Positions 34,501-43,791 of a DNA stretch of 64,000 nucleotides are shown piece after piece. The notes under the pieces are model-generated. The model was not told where the DNA came from, searched no databases, and saw only the letters and a program-made list of their open reading frames with translations. Where the stretch lies: assembly GCF_008085915.1 (NCBI RefSeq), contig NZ_VSJK01000013.1, forward strand, positions 81,360 through 145,359. Reading direction: 5' to 3'. Position numbers and translations under genes: made by a program. Each line of letters begins with the position of its first letter. Position 1 is the first letter of the stretch. The DNA is from Oceaniovalibus sp. ACAM 378 (GTDB lineage Bacteria > Pseudomonadota > Alphaproteobacteria > Rhodobacterales > Rhodobacteraceae).

Positions 34501-37356
34501 ATGGCAACTGTGTCGACACTTGATCCAAAACAACTGCTTCGCATCGAAGCCGTGCATCGAGGTTTTCTGTTTCAGCACCTTTATGCTGCTCAGTGTCTTC
34601 TTTGTGCCGGAATACTCTCTGCCAGCGCGGTTGTCGTGGAGAGCGACGAAGATGTCGAGGTGCTTCTCGACGGAAGACATTTGTACGTTCAGGTCAAATA
34701 TCGCAAAAACACGTTGGCATGGAATGATATTGAGGGCGCAATGTCGCGCTTCGAGGAACTGCGTGGCGCTCACCAGACCGGCGACCGGCAGAGTACGGCA
34801 GAATTTATCATCGTCAGCAACGCACCTCCGAATGGCCCCCTTGCCAAACGGATATCTGGGGAAGATTGGCCAGCAGACGTACGTGTGGATTGGCCCGGAG
34901 GCTCAGAAGGTGGGCGAACCCTTCCTCGGCCGTCGGCGTCACTCCTTGAGGCCATTGAGGCTACACGCGCCTTGGCTCAATCTCTACCATTTGCCATGCT
35001 CAACCCGGACACGCTCGTGTGGAAACTGGCTGGCATTATCATGTTAGCCGCCACGGGAGAGAAAAGCAGTCTCAATCATATCTTCAATGCCGAGGACATG
35101 CCGGACCTATTCGAGCAATTGGTATTGCAGCTGCAGGACTTGCCAGCTCCGCCCGCCCACTACCGAACACAGCAGAATGAACCAGAACTTCTGACAGAAG
35201 AGCGAGTCCGACTGATCGTTGGATATTCAGGCGCAGGCAAGACCTCTTGGCTGGCACAATCCGCACAGCATGCGACGGGACGGCTAGTATATCTCGACGT
35301 TGCCGATCTGCCTGGAGCAGGCCTCGGTAGCGTGGTGGCGAGGGAAGTTGCAGGCCGCATTTTTTTCGAAGGACAGCAATTAGGTCAGATCCTTCTTCCA
35401 GGCGCATCAGGACGTGAAATGCTGCAAGTCCTTTCACGCCGCATCGCCGAAAGCGGCGAGATCGTAACGGTTGCATTAGACAATGCACATTGTCTTTCAG
35501 GCGATGATCTCATCGGTGTTGTGCAGTCGGCCTCCGAAGTTCGGTTTATCCTCCTTTGTCGTCCTGAAGGTGAAACCAGCACCATTGAGGCCTTATTGGG
35601 CGCAGAACGTGAAACCTTGGCGGGCTGGGCATCTGATACAGTTGCCGCAGCGGCCGTGGATGCCGGTTGCAAAGCAGACGCCGCCGATTGTCAGCGGCTA
35701 ATCGATCTCACTGGCGGTCTTCCACTTTATGTACTCAACGCCTTGGTGATTACGAGAGCGGACTATGATGGAAGCTTGAGGAAATTCTGCAAGGATTTGG
35801 CGGCGTCAGCTCAAACCCGGGAGATGTCCCAAGAGGTTATTCTCGGGCGCGTTTTTGATGGACTTCCAACTGTTACAGCGAAGGTGGCGGAACTTTTCAG
35901 CTTATGCGACGCACCGATCAAGCGTGAAGAGGCAGCCGAATATGTCGCCGCAGCGGGCGGACCAGACAAAGCCAATTTCTTGCGAGCGCTTCGTCATCTA
36001 TTCGGGCTGGGTTTGCTGCAGATTTTCAGTGGTGACAAAGTCAAAATTCATGATGCTGCCCGTGTGGTTGGCAAAGCGCGTCTTGTTCTTCAAGGTGCAG
36101 AACTGCTGAACGAATATCGGTTGACTCTGAGGGGCATTGTCCAGGCCAGTCTTCTGAAAGACTGGAGTCCGGCCAAATTATCTCTTTTTCTGCGACTTAG
36201 CGGAGAGGTAGGCCGCTTGGACGTGCTCGTTGAAATGGCAACGGATGAGTTGTTTCATGAAATGGGTGTGTGGCCCGAAATCGAAGTCTTTCTTGAACAA
36301 GGAGTCCAAGACGAAACAATCCCACCGGAGCAGCGGATCATGGCGCTCGATGGGTTGGCGTTCGCACATCTGAAGTCTGGTTCAGATCGCGCAGTGGCCT
36401 GGTTGGATCAGATGGACCAACTAATTGAGACACATGATTTAGGGGCGGAAGAAACCCTTCGCGTCGGAATGAAGCGGATGACCTATCTTGCCCAAAACGG
36501 TGACCGAAAAGGTTCCGAGCGGCTGATCGAAAGTCTGGCCAAAGCTGTCAAGGATACCTCTCCCGGTCATCGACGCGTATACACTTACAACGTTGCTACA
36601 GCGCAGTTGGCATTTGGTGACAGCGCTGCCGCAGTCAGGCGAATACAACCTCTCATTAAGGAGTATTTTGGCCTGCTTGGTCTGTCCCCACAGCAGGTTA
36701 TGGGGCGAAACGCGCCGGAACTTAGGCTCTTAGTGAAACAGAAACCGTTTCCGACCGACGATATTAAGCACTTGGCTGACTCTCTGGACGTGTTGGCGAA
36801 GGCATCAGACGCGGAAGGTGAGTTTTCACCTTTGGCTCGTGTCCATGCGTTGAAGTTCTACGATCTGGCTCGGGCACCTGAGTCCATGTTCCGAGTTGGT
36901 CAAGATCTGGTTGATCAGTTCATCGGGCGCAATGACTTCGACGGCGCCTTGAACATGATGGAAACTATTCTTCTGCCTCAACTTCAGCAATTGAAGCTTG
37001 CGGAGTATCTCATCCCCGTTCGCTCGCAGTACGCGGTGGTCCTCGCCTACTGCGGAAGGTTTAGCGAAGCCGAAGCTGAGATGGAACGACTCCGCCCTTA
37101 TGAGGCTGGCCTTGCTGATCTCGGTAGAAGCGAAATGATCAACCAAAGAGAATTGATCGCCCAGCTCGGGAAGTATGGCCCTCCTCCGAAGTGGGTGCCG
37201 CAACCGGGACTATTGGAAACTCTTGCCCAACGGATGCAGGAACAGAAGCAAATCGACGCTCACCGTCCCGCTGCTTCTGCGGCCAAAAAAGTTGGACGCA
37301 ATCAACCGTGCCCCTGCGGTTCGGGTAGGAAGTACAAAAAATGCCATGGGCGTTGA
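34501..37356 (+). CDS. Nuclease-STAND-like NTPase with C-terminal SEC-C motif, candidate anti-phage protein
   Basis: The 951-aa protein begins [20 protein letters not shown], then [20 protein letters not shown] at residues 48-67. This is a D...QxK pattern of restriction-like nucleases (Cap4/DUF4297 type). A P-loop [14 protein letters not shown] is at about 240-253, with VALDNAHCL as a Walker B candidate and [11 protein letters not shown] after it, as in STAND NTPases. The region from about 550 to 900 is helical-repeat-like. The end is [19 protein letters not shown] (932-950), a zinc-binding SEC-C motif. A GTG at 34474 is an alternative start. It stands 69 bp after hipA. Confidence 0.75.
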   Translation: MATVSTLDPKQLLRIEAVHRGFLFQHLYAAQCLLCAGILSASAVVVESDEDVEVLLDGRHLYVQVKYRKNTLAWNDIEGAMSRFEELRGAHQTGDRQSTAEFIIVSNAPPNGPLAKRISGEDWPADVRVDWPGGSEGGRTLPRPSASLLEAIEATRALAQSLPFAMLNPDTLVWKLAGIIMLAATGEKSSLNHIFNAEDMPDLFEQLVLQLQDLPAPPAHYRTQQNEPELLTEERVRLIVGYSGAGKTSWLAQSAQHATGRLVYLDVADLPGAGLGSVVAREVAGRIFFEGQQLGQILLPGASGREMLQVLSRRIAESGEIVTVALDNAHCLSGDDLIGVVQSASEVRFILLCRPEGETSTIEALLGAERETLAGWASDTVAAAAVDAGCKADAADCQRLIDLTGGLPLYVLNALVITRADYDGSLRKFCKDLAASAQTREMSQEVILGRVFDGLPTVTAKVAELFSLCDAPIKREEAAEYVAAAGGPDKANFLRALRHLFGLGLLQIFSGDKVKIHDAARVVGKARLVLQGAELLNEYRLTLRGIVQASLLKDWSPAKLSLFLRLSGEVGRLDVLVEMATDELFHEMGVWPEIEVFLEQGVQDETIPPEQRIMALDGLAFAHLKSGSDRAVAWLDQMDQLIETHDLGAEETLRVGMKRMTYLAQNGDRKGSERLIESLAKAVKDTSPGHRRVYTYNVATAQLAFGDSAAAVRRIQPLIKEYFGLLGLSPQQVMGRNAPELRLLVKQKPFPTDDIKHLADSLDVLAKASDAEGEFSPLARVHALKFYDLARAPESMFRVGQDLVDQFIGRNDFDGALNMMETILLPQLQQLKLAEYLIPVRSQYAVVLAYCGRFSEAEAEMERLRPYEAGLADLGRSEMINQRELIAQLGKYGPPPKWVPQPGLLETLAQRMQEQKQIDAHRPAASAAKKVGRNQPCPCGSGRKYKKCHGR

Positions 37357-37433
37357 TCACACCAATAATGAAAGGCATTTTTCGTTTTGGTAAAGAGATT
37401 TAGCCTTGTAAATGCCGGCGACGTGAGCTTTGG

Positions 37434-38321
37434 TCAGAGTTTATCCAAAGGCGAAAATTGTACTAGAGCTTCGATTACACCAAGCTGTGAAAGGCGCGAC
37501 TTCATTTCGGGCAGATTGTTGTAGTAGCTAATTGTCCAACGGGTTGAAGGATTGGCGCAAGTCACAATTTCCTCAAAATACTGTGCATCAACGTCCGAGA
37601 GTGAATGGCCAAGCACCCAAATTTCAGAAATATTTCGCAAGCCAGAGAAAAATGTCCGGTTGCTCTCAATGATTTTTGCTGTCGGCTTGAAGGTCGCGGC
37701 AAAATAATCGTCGATTAGCTGGTATCCGCCAGCCACGCGGGTATCCGTATCTTCATCAACCTGTCCCGAGAGCAGTTCATCGGATTGTCGCTCCCAACCG
37801 TGCCCGAGTACGACTTCCTCATCTGGACTGCCGGAACTGCCGTGGATATGCAGTATATTGGCGTCGGGCACTCCGTAAAGTATCTGCAGAGTTGGCGTAT
37901 AGTTGAAGTTCAGAAAGCGCGCGCCGGGGTCGACGCAATGCACCAATGGCACAGTGCGCGGTGCGGGTATCGGGAGGCCGCGTATCCATTCAGCGAAGCG
38001 CTTTCGCATCTTTGTTGCAAGACCTTCGACGATCTGCTCGATTTCGTACTCGAAATTGTGATGGTCTGCGTCGCTCCAATCGTCAGCGCCGTAGGAGACA
38101 AGGAAGTTTGTTGCATACTCAATGACCTGATCAGAGTCGAATGATGCTAGGCGGTCTTCGAACTCGTTCCAGAAGTCTTTGTCAAAGAAGAGATATTCGC
38201 CAATAAGACGATGCACATCCGGCTCTTTGGTTTCCACATATCGACCAAAATCGCTATACCGTGAAGGTATCCCATGATGCAGGTCGAAGCCATTTCCAAT
38301 AATGAAGAGCCGGTGGGTCAT
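37434..38321 (-). CDS. AbiH family abortive-infection protein
   Basis: The 295-aa protein begins MTHRLFIIGNGFDLHHGIPS RYSDF, the hallmark of AbiH. It also has DKDFWNEFEDRLASFD, ARFLNFNYTPTLQILYG, ILHIHGSSGSPDEEVVLGHG and IWVLGHSLSDVDAQYFEEI. AbiH of lactococci blocks phage propagation by an unclear mechanism. It starts 15 bp after the stop of the nuclease-like gene and thus probably belongs to the methylase operon. It is convergent with the STAND gene, 77 bp away. Confidence 0.88.
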   Translation of the reverse strand: MTHRLFIIGNGFDLHHGIPSRYSDFGRYVETKEPDVHRLIGEYLFFDKDFWNEFEDRLASFDSDQVIEYATNFLVSYGADDWSDADHHNFEYEIEQIVEGLATKMRKRFAEWIRGLPIPAPRTVPLVHCVDPGARFLNFNYTPTLQILYGVPDANILHIHGSSGSPDEEVVLGHGWERQSDELLSGQVDEDTDTRVAGGYQLIDDYFAATFKPTAKIIESNRTFFSGLRNISEIWVLGHSLSDVDAQYFEEIVTCANPSTRWTISYYNNLPEMKSRLSQLGVIEALVQFSPLDKL

Positions 38322-38336
38322 GACGTCCAGGGAGTT

Positions 38337-39059
38337 CTAGCTCATCCCAACGGGGATGCGCTTTAAGTCGCGATAAGCAAAAATGATGTGGTAACAGCCA
38401 AATTCGACAGGATAGGACTTTCCGGTTGGTACCGCCCGAATATGTTGAGAGCGCCTGTTCGGCCGACCCGGATGCTCGACAAGTGGTTCCAAGACGCAGC
38501 TGAGTTTTTCTGCAATTTTATCGAACGCAGCGTCTTCAGTTCCTGACAGGAGATAACCAATCATGGCACCTGAGTTAGAAAATGGGGCGTACCGGCAAGT
38601 CAAGAACTCGTCTCTTACATCTTTTATGTAAGCCGCTACAGCCTTGGGTGTTTCCAATACCTTGGCCTCAATGGGCCACATGATGCGTTCGTCGGCTCGC
38701 AGTACAAAAGCAATATCATATTCTGGAGGTTGCGCAGGCTGCGCCTTCATGGTTTCGCGTTCGAACGGTCCATGTATCGGGTAGAACGGCTCGTCGCCTG
38801 TCATCGCATCAGAAATCCTCGGCACTAGAAGCTGGGTTATGCTTCTCTCGAGATCGCGGCCGTCAACTGTCGGAGCTGACCTGTTCATGGCTTCATAGGC
38901 TTGCCACAAAAGACCGACGAGTTGATGCGCTGGGTTTTGCATCCACGTGCGTGCCAAAGCCACGAATGCAGGGTCAACGTGCCCATACGTAGGAGCATTG
39001 AGATTATTCGTCAATTTAGCATCGCTTCCGTGCCGATCGTCGATGCTTGTTGTAGCCAC
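38337..39059 (-). CDS. PD-(D/E)XK-like nuclease candidate, partner of the methylase
   Basis: I recognise no named family for this 240-aa protein. It contains PPEYDIAFVLRADERIMWPI followed by EAK, giving D115...E131-A-K133, the core D-ExK arrangement of restriction-type nucleases, with an upstream Glu in LERSITQLLVPRI. This suggests the restriction partner of the methylase. Its start lies 49 bp inside the methylase gene, and AbiH follows by 15 bp, so coexpression is very likely. The nuclease role is inferred from one motif and context. Confidence 0.65.
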   Translation of the reverse strand: MATTSIDDRHGSDAKLTNNLNAPTYGHVDPAFVALARTWMQNPAHQLVGLLWQAYEAMNRSAPTVDGRDLERSITQLLVPRISDAMTGDEPFYPIHGPFERETMKAQPAQPPEYDIAFVLRADERIMWPIEAKVLETPKAVAAYIKDVRDEFLTCRYAPFSNSGAMIGYLLSGTEDAAFDKIAEKLSCVLEPLVEHPGRPNRRSQHIRAVPTGKSYPVEFGCYHIIFAYRDLKRIPVGMS

Positions 39060-42000
39060 GCAAACATATCCAGGGCGACTTCATCGCCGTCCTGAAGGCC
39101 CACGCTGCGTGTCCAAAAACGCTTCTGATCCGGCTTAACAATAAAGATGGTCGGGACGCCGGTTGATGCGTCGTATATTCGTGCAACACGTTGATTGAAG
39201 ATGCCACCACCACTTTCGCCAATCTGCTCGCCTAAGCGGGTGAATTCTCTAAGTAGAGACGAAGATGTAATATCTTTGACTCCAATTCGGCTTTCAGAGT
39301 TGTCCGTGAGTTCGAATGCAATCAGTCGGTATGGAATTTGGTCATGCGGGGTACAATAAATTGTTGATGACACCGATTTCTCTGAGCCGAACCCGGCCAG
39401 AAGAACGCGCGAAAAATATTTACAGTAGGCCCGCAATTGGGCCTCGTCGCCGTCTTCTGTTCGTGCGACGGTTGGTTCGTTCCCCCTTGTTGCAGATCCT
39501 TCGAGGAAACTTGCCAGTGAGTAGTGTATCGCGTCTTCAAGAAGAGCTCGCTCCGCATCTTTTAAGCCAAAAAGTTCGAATGCTTTGTCATCAAGTGATG
39601 GATAATCGGAAACGCCCTCAAGAAGTTCAGGCGTGGGGTGCGGGATTGGAAGATTAAGAATCTCGTCCTTGGAAAGTTTCGGACGATAGGCTGCAAAGCG
39701 GCCGCTGGTTAGAAACTGAAAATACACGGCAACTGCACTGTTATGAGCGAGGGCAGCCGCCTCCAAGATTGGCGGCTCAGCGTGGATCGACATGTAGCTC
39801 TGGTTGCACAGGACCCCTCTTTTATCCTGCGACTCCGTCAGGCGGGCATGAAACCGGCCCGAAGGACGATTCCAGCTGTGCTTGATAATGAGTTGCGGCC
39901 ATTTGAACGCATCCATCCCAGTCGATGCGCGTGAATGAATTCTAAGATCGTGAGCGATTGGAAGTCGGCCTGCATCAATCGCCAGGAAGCTGTCGGATGG
40001 GAACATCGTTGCGTCAAATATCCTACGACCATCAAGATAGGGAGCAAGCTTCTTGCCGTCGCCATATGTGATGCCCTGTTGGTATTTGATATCATACTGA
40101 CGGGCTAGTGAACTGAGGCTCGGAAAGCCTTTCAATTTTCGGATCAATTGAAGATCACGGGCACTGCCCCACATTAACTGTGACCAAACAAGGGGGTCAC
40201 TTATTGCATCTTGAACGCTCAGCAAACGTCGATCATGCGGCTCGATTACAATAGTGAATTCATCGACCAGCTTTCGAACATGTTTGGGGCTAACATAGTC
40301 GATTGTGTCGCTTGGCGCGGGCTTACCGGTTTGTAGAATCACAACACAAGCAAGCGCAGCTGATGTTTTTGTCGTGTGTGTTTTGCGCTTGAAGACCCGG
40401 AAGCGTAGCGCAGATAGATTGTAGATCTGCTGCACGCGCACACGAGAAAAAATCTGGCTCCGAAACGCAGTTGCCCTTGGGCTGATGTTGAAGAGTAACG
40501 AGTTTGCGGATTGAATGAGTGCCACACGCCCCTTTTTGTTGACAAGAATTGCGGCTTTGGCGAGAAACAACCCTCCGATGTCTTTGTTGGGAATCGCCCA
40601 TTTGTCGGTCCCAGTTGCAGCCCATTGTCGTGCATCGTCTGTAATGACACCGTCGCCCCAAGGTGCATTGCCGATGACTAGATCGTAGGTGCCTGCGTCT
40701 ATTGAATCATCGAACCCTTTTTGCTCTTCGGTAAAGAAGTCTGAGCAAACCAATCTGCGTTGACGCATCGGGGGAAACTTCACTTGCGTCCAATAGTGTC
40801 GCGGTTCGATCTCGTCGCACATCGCAAGATAGAGGCTGAAGCAGGCAACTCTGACAGCGTGAGGGTCTTTGTCTACGCCGAAAATATTTTGTTCGAGGAG
40901 GCGTCTAAGTACTTCTGCACGCACTGGCTCACCAACATGCGATAGTTTCCAGCGATGGATGAGGCGCTGGAAAGCTTTAACAAGGAATATACCGGACCCG
41001 CAGGCAGGGTCCAATATTTTGAGATCCCAATCAGTACCTTGCCAAGGCAAGACTTGATCAAGAACGAAATCCACGAGATAAGGTGGGGTGTAAAAGATAC
41101 CGTCACGAGCAGCGCGTTCTGTGACAAACGTCTCATAAATGCTGCTGATGAACTCCAATGGTATGACATCGAAGGCATATTGAGGCCATAAGCACATCTG
41201 CTGGGATGTCATGTCGAGATCGCCGCGAATAAAATCTGCAAGTACACACAGATGGGCGGGTGAAACGACCTCGGTTTCCCGCTCCCATCCTTGCAAACGT
41301 TCTTCGCGCGTATCGCCTTTGCCTGGAAAGAGATCTCCGTTGAATTTCGAATTCAGCCAGTCAAACAAACTATAGGCATCATGGTAATTTCTTAAGACGC
41401 TTTCAAATGAACCGTGGATTTCGGTAAGGACGCCTTCCTTTTGAAGGCGATGCAGTTTCGCTATGGTCAGAGCAGGATTACCATCCTGATCTTTTCTATC
41501 GAGGAGAAATTGCACAAAGATTACTCGGGCCAGAAGGTCGTGGCAAATATCGTCGTCAGCAAGTCCCTGATTTGCCAGAACGTCTCGTATGTACCGCAGA
41601 TTACTGAGCAGCATTTGGTCGGCGCGCCCATCGCGACTGAAACGTTCACTGTTTTTTTCGAAGAATTGACCGGAAACCAGATTGATCCAGTGAAGAGCGC
41701 GGGCTGCGCGGGCTTCTAGGCTGTCTGACTTTTCGGCATGGAGCTGAGATGGAGTTATGTGAGCAACTAGATAGCTATCGAGGGCAACTTCCGGATCAGG
41801 GGCCTCGCAGCAGCTCCAGACCCGCATGCTTTCGGGTTCTAGCGTTATTAGCGTCGGAACATGAGAAAAATTCCAAGAAAGACGCTGGATTTCCCGCAAT
41901 ATTTCATCATTTGCTGATCCGGAAAACTCAGCCACGATCGCCAAAGGCGGCTCCGAAGTCGACGCTTGGTGATCCGCCATGAGCACACCGAGCTGTAAAT

Positions 42001-42163
42001 CCTTTGAACCGGCAAAATGCTGAAGTGAGCGACCAATTTTATTCTGAACGAGAGAGCAAAAAACAGCAGCACCTGCCCCTTGTGGATTTGTGATGTTGGC
42101 CGGCGTAGGCCAACCGAGCTTCAAGAATGTCTGCTCAAGAGAAATGGAAGCAATATCGGTCAC
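39011..42163 (-). CDS. N6-adenine DNA methylase (type II/IIG-like), 1050 aa
   Basis: An N-terminal domain of about 330 residues precedes RDGIFYTPPYLVDFVLDQVL and KILDPACGSGIFLVKAF near residue 381 (motif I). The catalytic motif IV is YDLVIGNAPWGDG near 496, NAPW instead of NPPY/W. A target-recognition-like C-terminal half follows, with LPIPHPTPELLEG near 850. The N-terminal part may include a degenerate nuclease fold as in type IIG enzymes, but no clear PD-(D/E)XK was seen there. The start overlaps the HTH gene stop as ATGA. It probably modifies host DNA for the linked restriction function. Confidence 0.82.
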   Translation of the reverse strand: MTDIASISLEQTFLKLGWPTPANITNPQGAGAAVFCSLVQNKIGRSLQHFAGSKDLQLGVLMADHQASTSEPPLAIVAEFSGSANDEILREIQRLSWNFSHVPTLITLEPESMRVWSCCEAPDPEVALDSYLVAHITPSQLHAEKSDSLEARAARALHWINLVSGQFFEKNSERFSRDGRADQMLLSNLRYIRDVLANQGLADDDICHDLLARVIFVQFLLDRKDQDGNPALTIAKLHRLQKEGVLTEIHGSFESVLRNYHDAYSLFDWLNSKFNGDLFPGKGDTREERLQGWERETEVVSPAHLCVLADFIRGDLDMTSQQMCLWPQYAFDVIPLEFISSIYETFVTERAARDGIFYTPPYLVDFVLDQVLPWQGTDWDLKILDPACGSGIFLVKAFQRLIHRWKLSHVGEPVRAEVLRRLLEQNIFGVDKDPHAVRVACFSLYLAMCDEIEPRHYWTQVKFPPMRQRRLVCSDFFTEEQKGFDDSIDAGTYDLVIGNAPWGDGVITDDARQWAATGTDKWAIPNKDIGGLFLAKAAILVNKKGRVALIQSANSLLFNISPRATAFRSQIFSRVRVQQIYNLSALRFRVFKRKTHTTKTSAALACVVILQTGKPAPSDTIDYVSPKHVRKLVDEFTIVIEPHDRRLLSVQDAISDPLVWSQLMWGSARDLQLIRKLKGFPSLSSLARQYDIKYQQGITYGDGKKLAPYLDGRRIFDATMFPSDSFLAIDAGRLPIAHDLRIHSRASTGMDAFKWPQLIIKHSWNRPSGRFHARLTESQDKRGVLCNQSYMSIHAEPPILEAAALAHNSAVAVYFQFLTSGRFAAYRPKLSKDEILNLPIPHPTPELLEGVSDYPSLDDKAFELFGLKDAERALLEDAIHYSLASFLEGSATRGNEPTVARTEDGDEAQLRAYCKYFSRVLLAGFGSEKSVSSTIYCTPHDQIPYRLIAFELTDNSESRIGVKDITSSSLLREFTRLGEQIGESGGGIFNQRVARIYDASTGVPTIFIVKPDQKRFWTRSVGLQDGDEVALDMFAWLQQASTIGTEAMLN

Positions 42164-42450
42164 GATTCCAGCCTCAACACTTCCTGTTTGTCACCAGCGA
42201 ACTTGCCAGGCTCAGCTGCTCCACGTGCTTTTTTTCTACTTACATCCACACGAGAGAAAATCGGTTTGTAGTCAATGTCGTGCGCTTCAAACTCGGCGAG
42301 CATGGCAGCAATAATTGCCAGATGCCCCGGTACCTCTCCATTCTTCTTGTTGTTGGAGATGGAATTGGGCCGCATACCAAGGAGCTCAGCAAATCCTCTG
42401 ATGCTTAGGCCGGCTTTGCCAAGCTCTGCAGTGAAGTCGTCATAGGTCAA
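42160..42450 (-). CDS. XRE-type regulator heading the methylase operon
   Basis: The HTH reads TYDDFTAELGKAGLSIRGFA, then ELLGMRPNSISNNKKNGEVP. The 96-aa product ends with a Lys/Glu-rich tail. I chose the TTG at 42450 because a symmetric operator-like site at 42488-42505 would otherwise be coding; a longer frame reaches an ATG at 42591. It is translationally coupled to the methylase. It resembles restriction-modification controller proteins in position, though not clearly in family. Confidence 0.7.
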   Translation of the reverse strand: MTYDDFTAELGKAGLSIRGFAELLGMRPNSISNNKKNGEVPGHLAIIAAMLAEFEAHDIDYKPIFSRVDVSRKKARGAAEPGKFAGDKQEVLRLES

Positions 42451-42487
42451 GGATTTGCGCCGATTTACACATGATTTAATGCGTTTA

Positions 42488-42505
42488 ACACATAAAATTA
42501 TGTGT
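42488..42505. promoter_or_regulatory. Operator-like inverted repeat upstream of the methylase operon
   Basis: ACACATAA and TTATGTGT are perfect 8-bp arms around a 2-bp AA centre. A related ACACAT half-site lies about 21 bp closer to the HTH gene. Position 38 bp upstream of the TTG start fits autoregulation by the HTH protein. Confidence 0.55.
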
Positions 42506-42786
42506 CTGCAAGGGGGTTCATGATCGAGCTGGCTGTCCTCGGTGTGATTGACGCCGTTAGCGCCAGAGAGCTTGGCGGAAGGATTCGGCAAGTGGGGCTA
42601 TGCACGAGCGCTTCCTCTTCTTCATTGTCGGTCGTCGTTGTCCTTTTGCCGAAGCAGCAATAGCCCATATAAGTGACAAGGGTAGTAGTTAGACTGTGGC
42701 GGGAAATTGGTCATATAGTTGCTGAAATGGTTCCAAATTCGCAGTCCCTAGGCGGCTGTCTGAAAGAGCAACTTGAGATCATAGCG

Positions 42787-42953
42787 AGCCCCCGCAACCA
42801 TCTCAACTTGCGATGCAAGTTCACGAAGATCGGCCGCCCCCACTGGGTGGCCGTCTTTCGTTTGCAAGTTGAGATTTGAGCGCCCTCCCGCAACCAATTC
42901 TTCGCAAGACTCGGTGTCTTGTGCGAGGCGTTCAGAGCGCCCTCCCACAACCA
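42787..42953 (+). repeat. Three tRNA-3'-end-like direct repeats (candidate att remnants)
   Basis: AGCCCCCGCAACCA at 42787-42800, GAGCGCCCTCCCGCAACCA at 42878-42896 and GAGCGCCCTCCCACAACCA at 42935-42953 share a C-rich acceptor-stem-like segment ending in ACCA. The last two are 57 bp apart. Such ends resemble the 3' part of tRNA genes used as integrase targets. No full tRNA is present here. Confidence 0.45.
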
Positions 42954-42979
42954 AAAACGCCAATAACTACAATGCATTA

Positions 42980-43006
42980 CGCCCCTCCTTCCGCGGGGCT
43001 TTTTTG
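42980..43006 (+). terminator. Intrinsic terminator after the att-like repeats
   Basis: GCCCC and GGGGC form a short stem around TCCTTCCGC, followed by TTTTTTG. This is a standard plus-strand rho-independent terminator, of the type often seen after tRNA genes. No gene ends immediately upstream, consistent with a displaced tRNA tail. Confidence 0.65.
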
Positions 43007-43252
43007 TTGTCCGCATTCCAGGTCAACAATAGGTCAACAAACCAACCCAAATTGCGTGCGAATCCAGTATCTTAGTAGACAAACCCGCACTCACCCGCGC
43101 CAAAACGGACCAAGCCGTGGCTTAGACTTGATCGAGGTGCTTCGGTTACGGTCGGCGGAAAGGGCAACAGTAGTCATCGCTAACCGGTCTCTGGTCAAAA
43201 CTTGTTGGCCGAGTGGGTCAACTATCAGTGGAAACCTGACCTTCGCTACACG

Positions 43253-43726
43253 TCAGGCGGAGGAATAGCTGGCATAAACTTCGCTCGAACCGTCGTGCCG
43301 GATCAGGAAAACTTCATAGGCTTCACGTTCGGTTTCTGGCCCCATACCAGGGGAGCCGTAGGGCATCCCGGGCACCGCAAGTCCGATGGCGTCGGGGCGT
43401 TCATCAAGCAGACGGCGGATGTCGGCAGCCGGGACGTGACCCTCGATTATGTAGCCCTCGATCTTGCCGGTGTGGCACGAAACCATCTCCTGCGGGATGC
43501 CGTTGTCGAGCTTGTAGCGGGCAAGCAGGGTCCCCATGCTTGCCTCGACCGTCACGTCGAACCCTTCGGATTGCAGGATCTCGCTCCAGGCCCCGCAACA
43601 TCCGCAATTTGGGTCTTTGAGGACGTGTATCGCTGGTCTGAGTTGGGCCACTGCGGGCATCGCGGCCGCGACCGAAGCCGCACAGGCGCTCAGCATCAGG
43701 CCGCGTCGGGAGAGTGTTGGTCGCAT
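43253..43726 (-). CDS. DUF411 family metal-binding protein
   Basis: The 157-aa protein has a twin-arginine-like start MRPTLSRRGLMLSACAASVA and then IHVLKDPNCGCCGAWSEILQ with the CxCC cluster, followed by QEMVSCHTGKIEGYIIEGHV and GLAVPGMPYGSPGMGP. These are DUF411 hallmarks, common in copper/heavy-metal clusters. It probably acts in the periplasm. GGAG lies upstream of the ATG at 43726. An IS21 remnant separates it from the P-ATPase operon on the same strand. Confidence 0.87.
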   Translation of the reverse strand: MRPTLSRRGLMLSACAASVAAAMPAVAQLRPAIHVLKDPNCGCCGAWSEILQSEGFDVTVEASMGTLLARYKLDNGIPQEMVSCHTGKIEGYIIEGHVPAADIRRLLDERPDAIGLAVPGMPYGSPGMGPETEREAYEVFLIRHDGSSEVYASYSSA

Positions 43727-43791
43727 TGGTGAAACTCCTTCATCAAATCTATTCGTCGCCATGGGCTGCGCTCACGCTGCAAAATGCATGC

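Larger units (their letters stand above)
42592..43252. other. 660-bp non-coding junction between defence island and metal region
   Basis: No gene was recognised. The stretch holds three tRNA-3'-end-like repeats (42787-42953) and a plus-strand intrinsic terminator (42980-43006). GGTCAACAA occurs twice at 43020-43040. It looks like a junction of integrated DNA. Confidence 0.45.

Noticed and set aside
42787..42953. CRISPR array
   Set aside because: Only three imperfect copies at unequal spacing, no cas genes and no consistent spacer length.
42673..43268. Short frames through the repeats at the island end
   Set aside because: Their apparent internal repeats (GGRS-type) come from the DNA repeats that resemble tRNA 3' ends, and no ribosome site or family supports coding.
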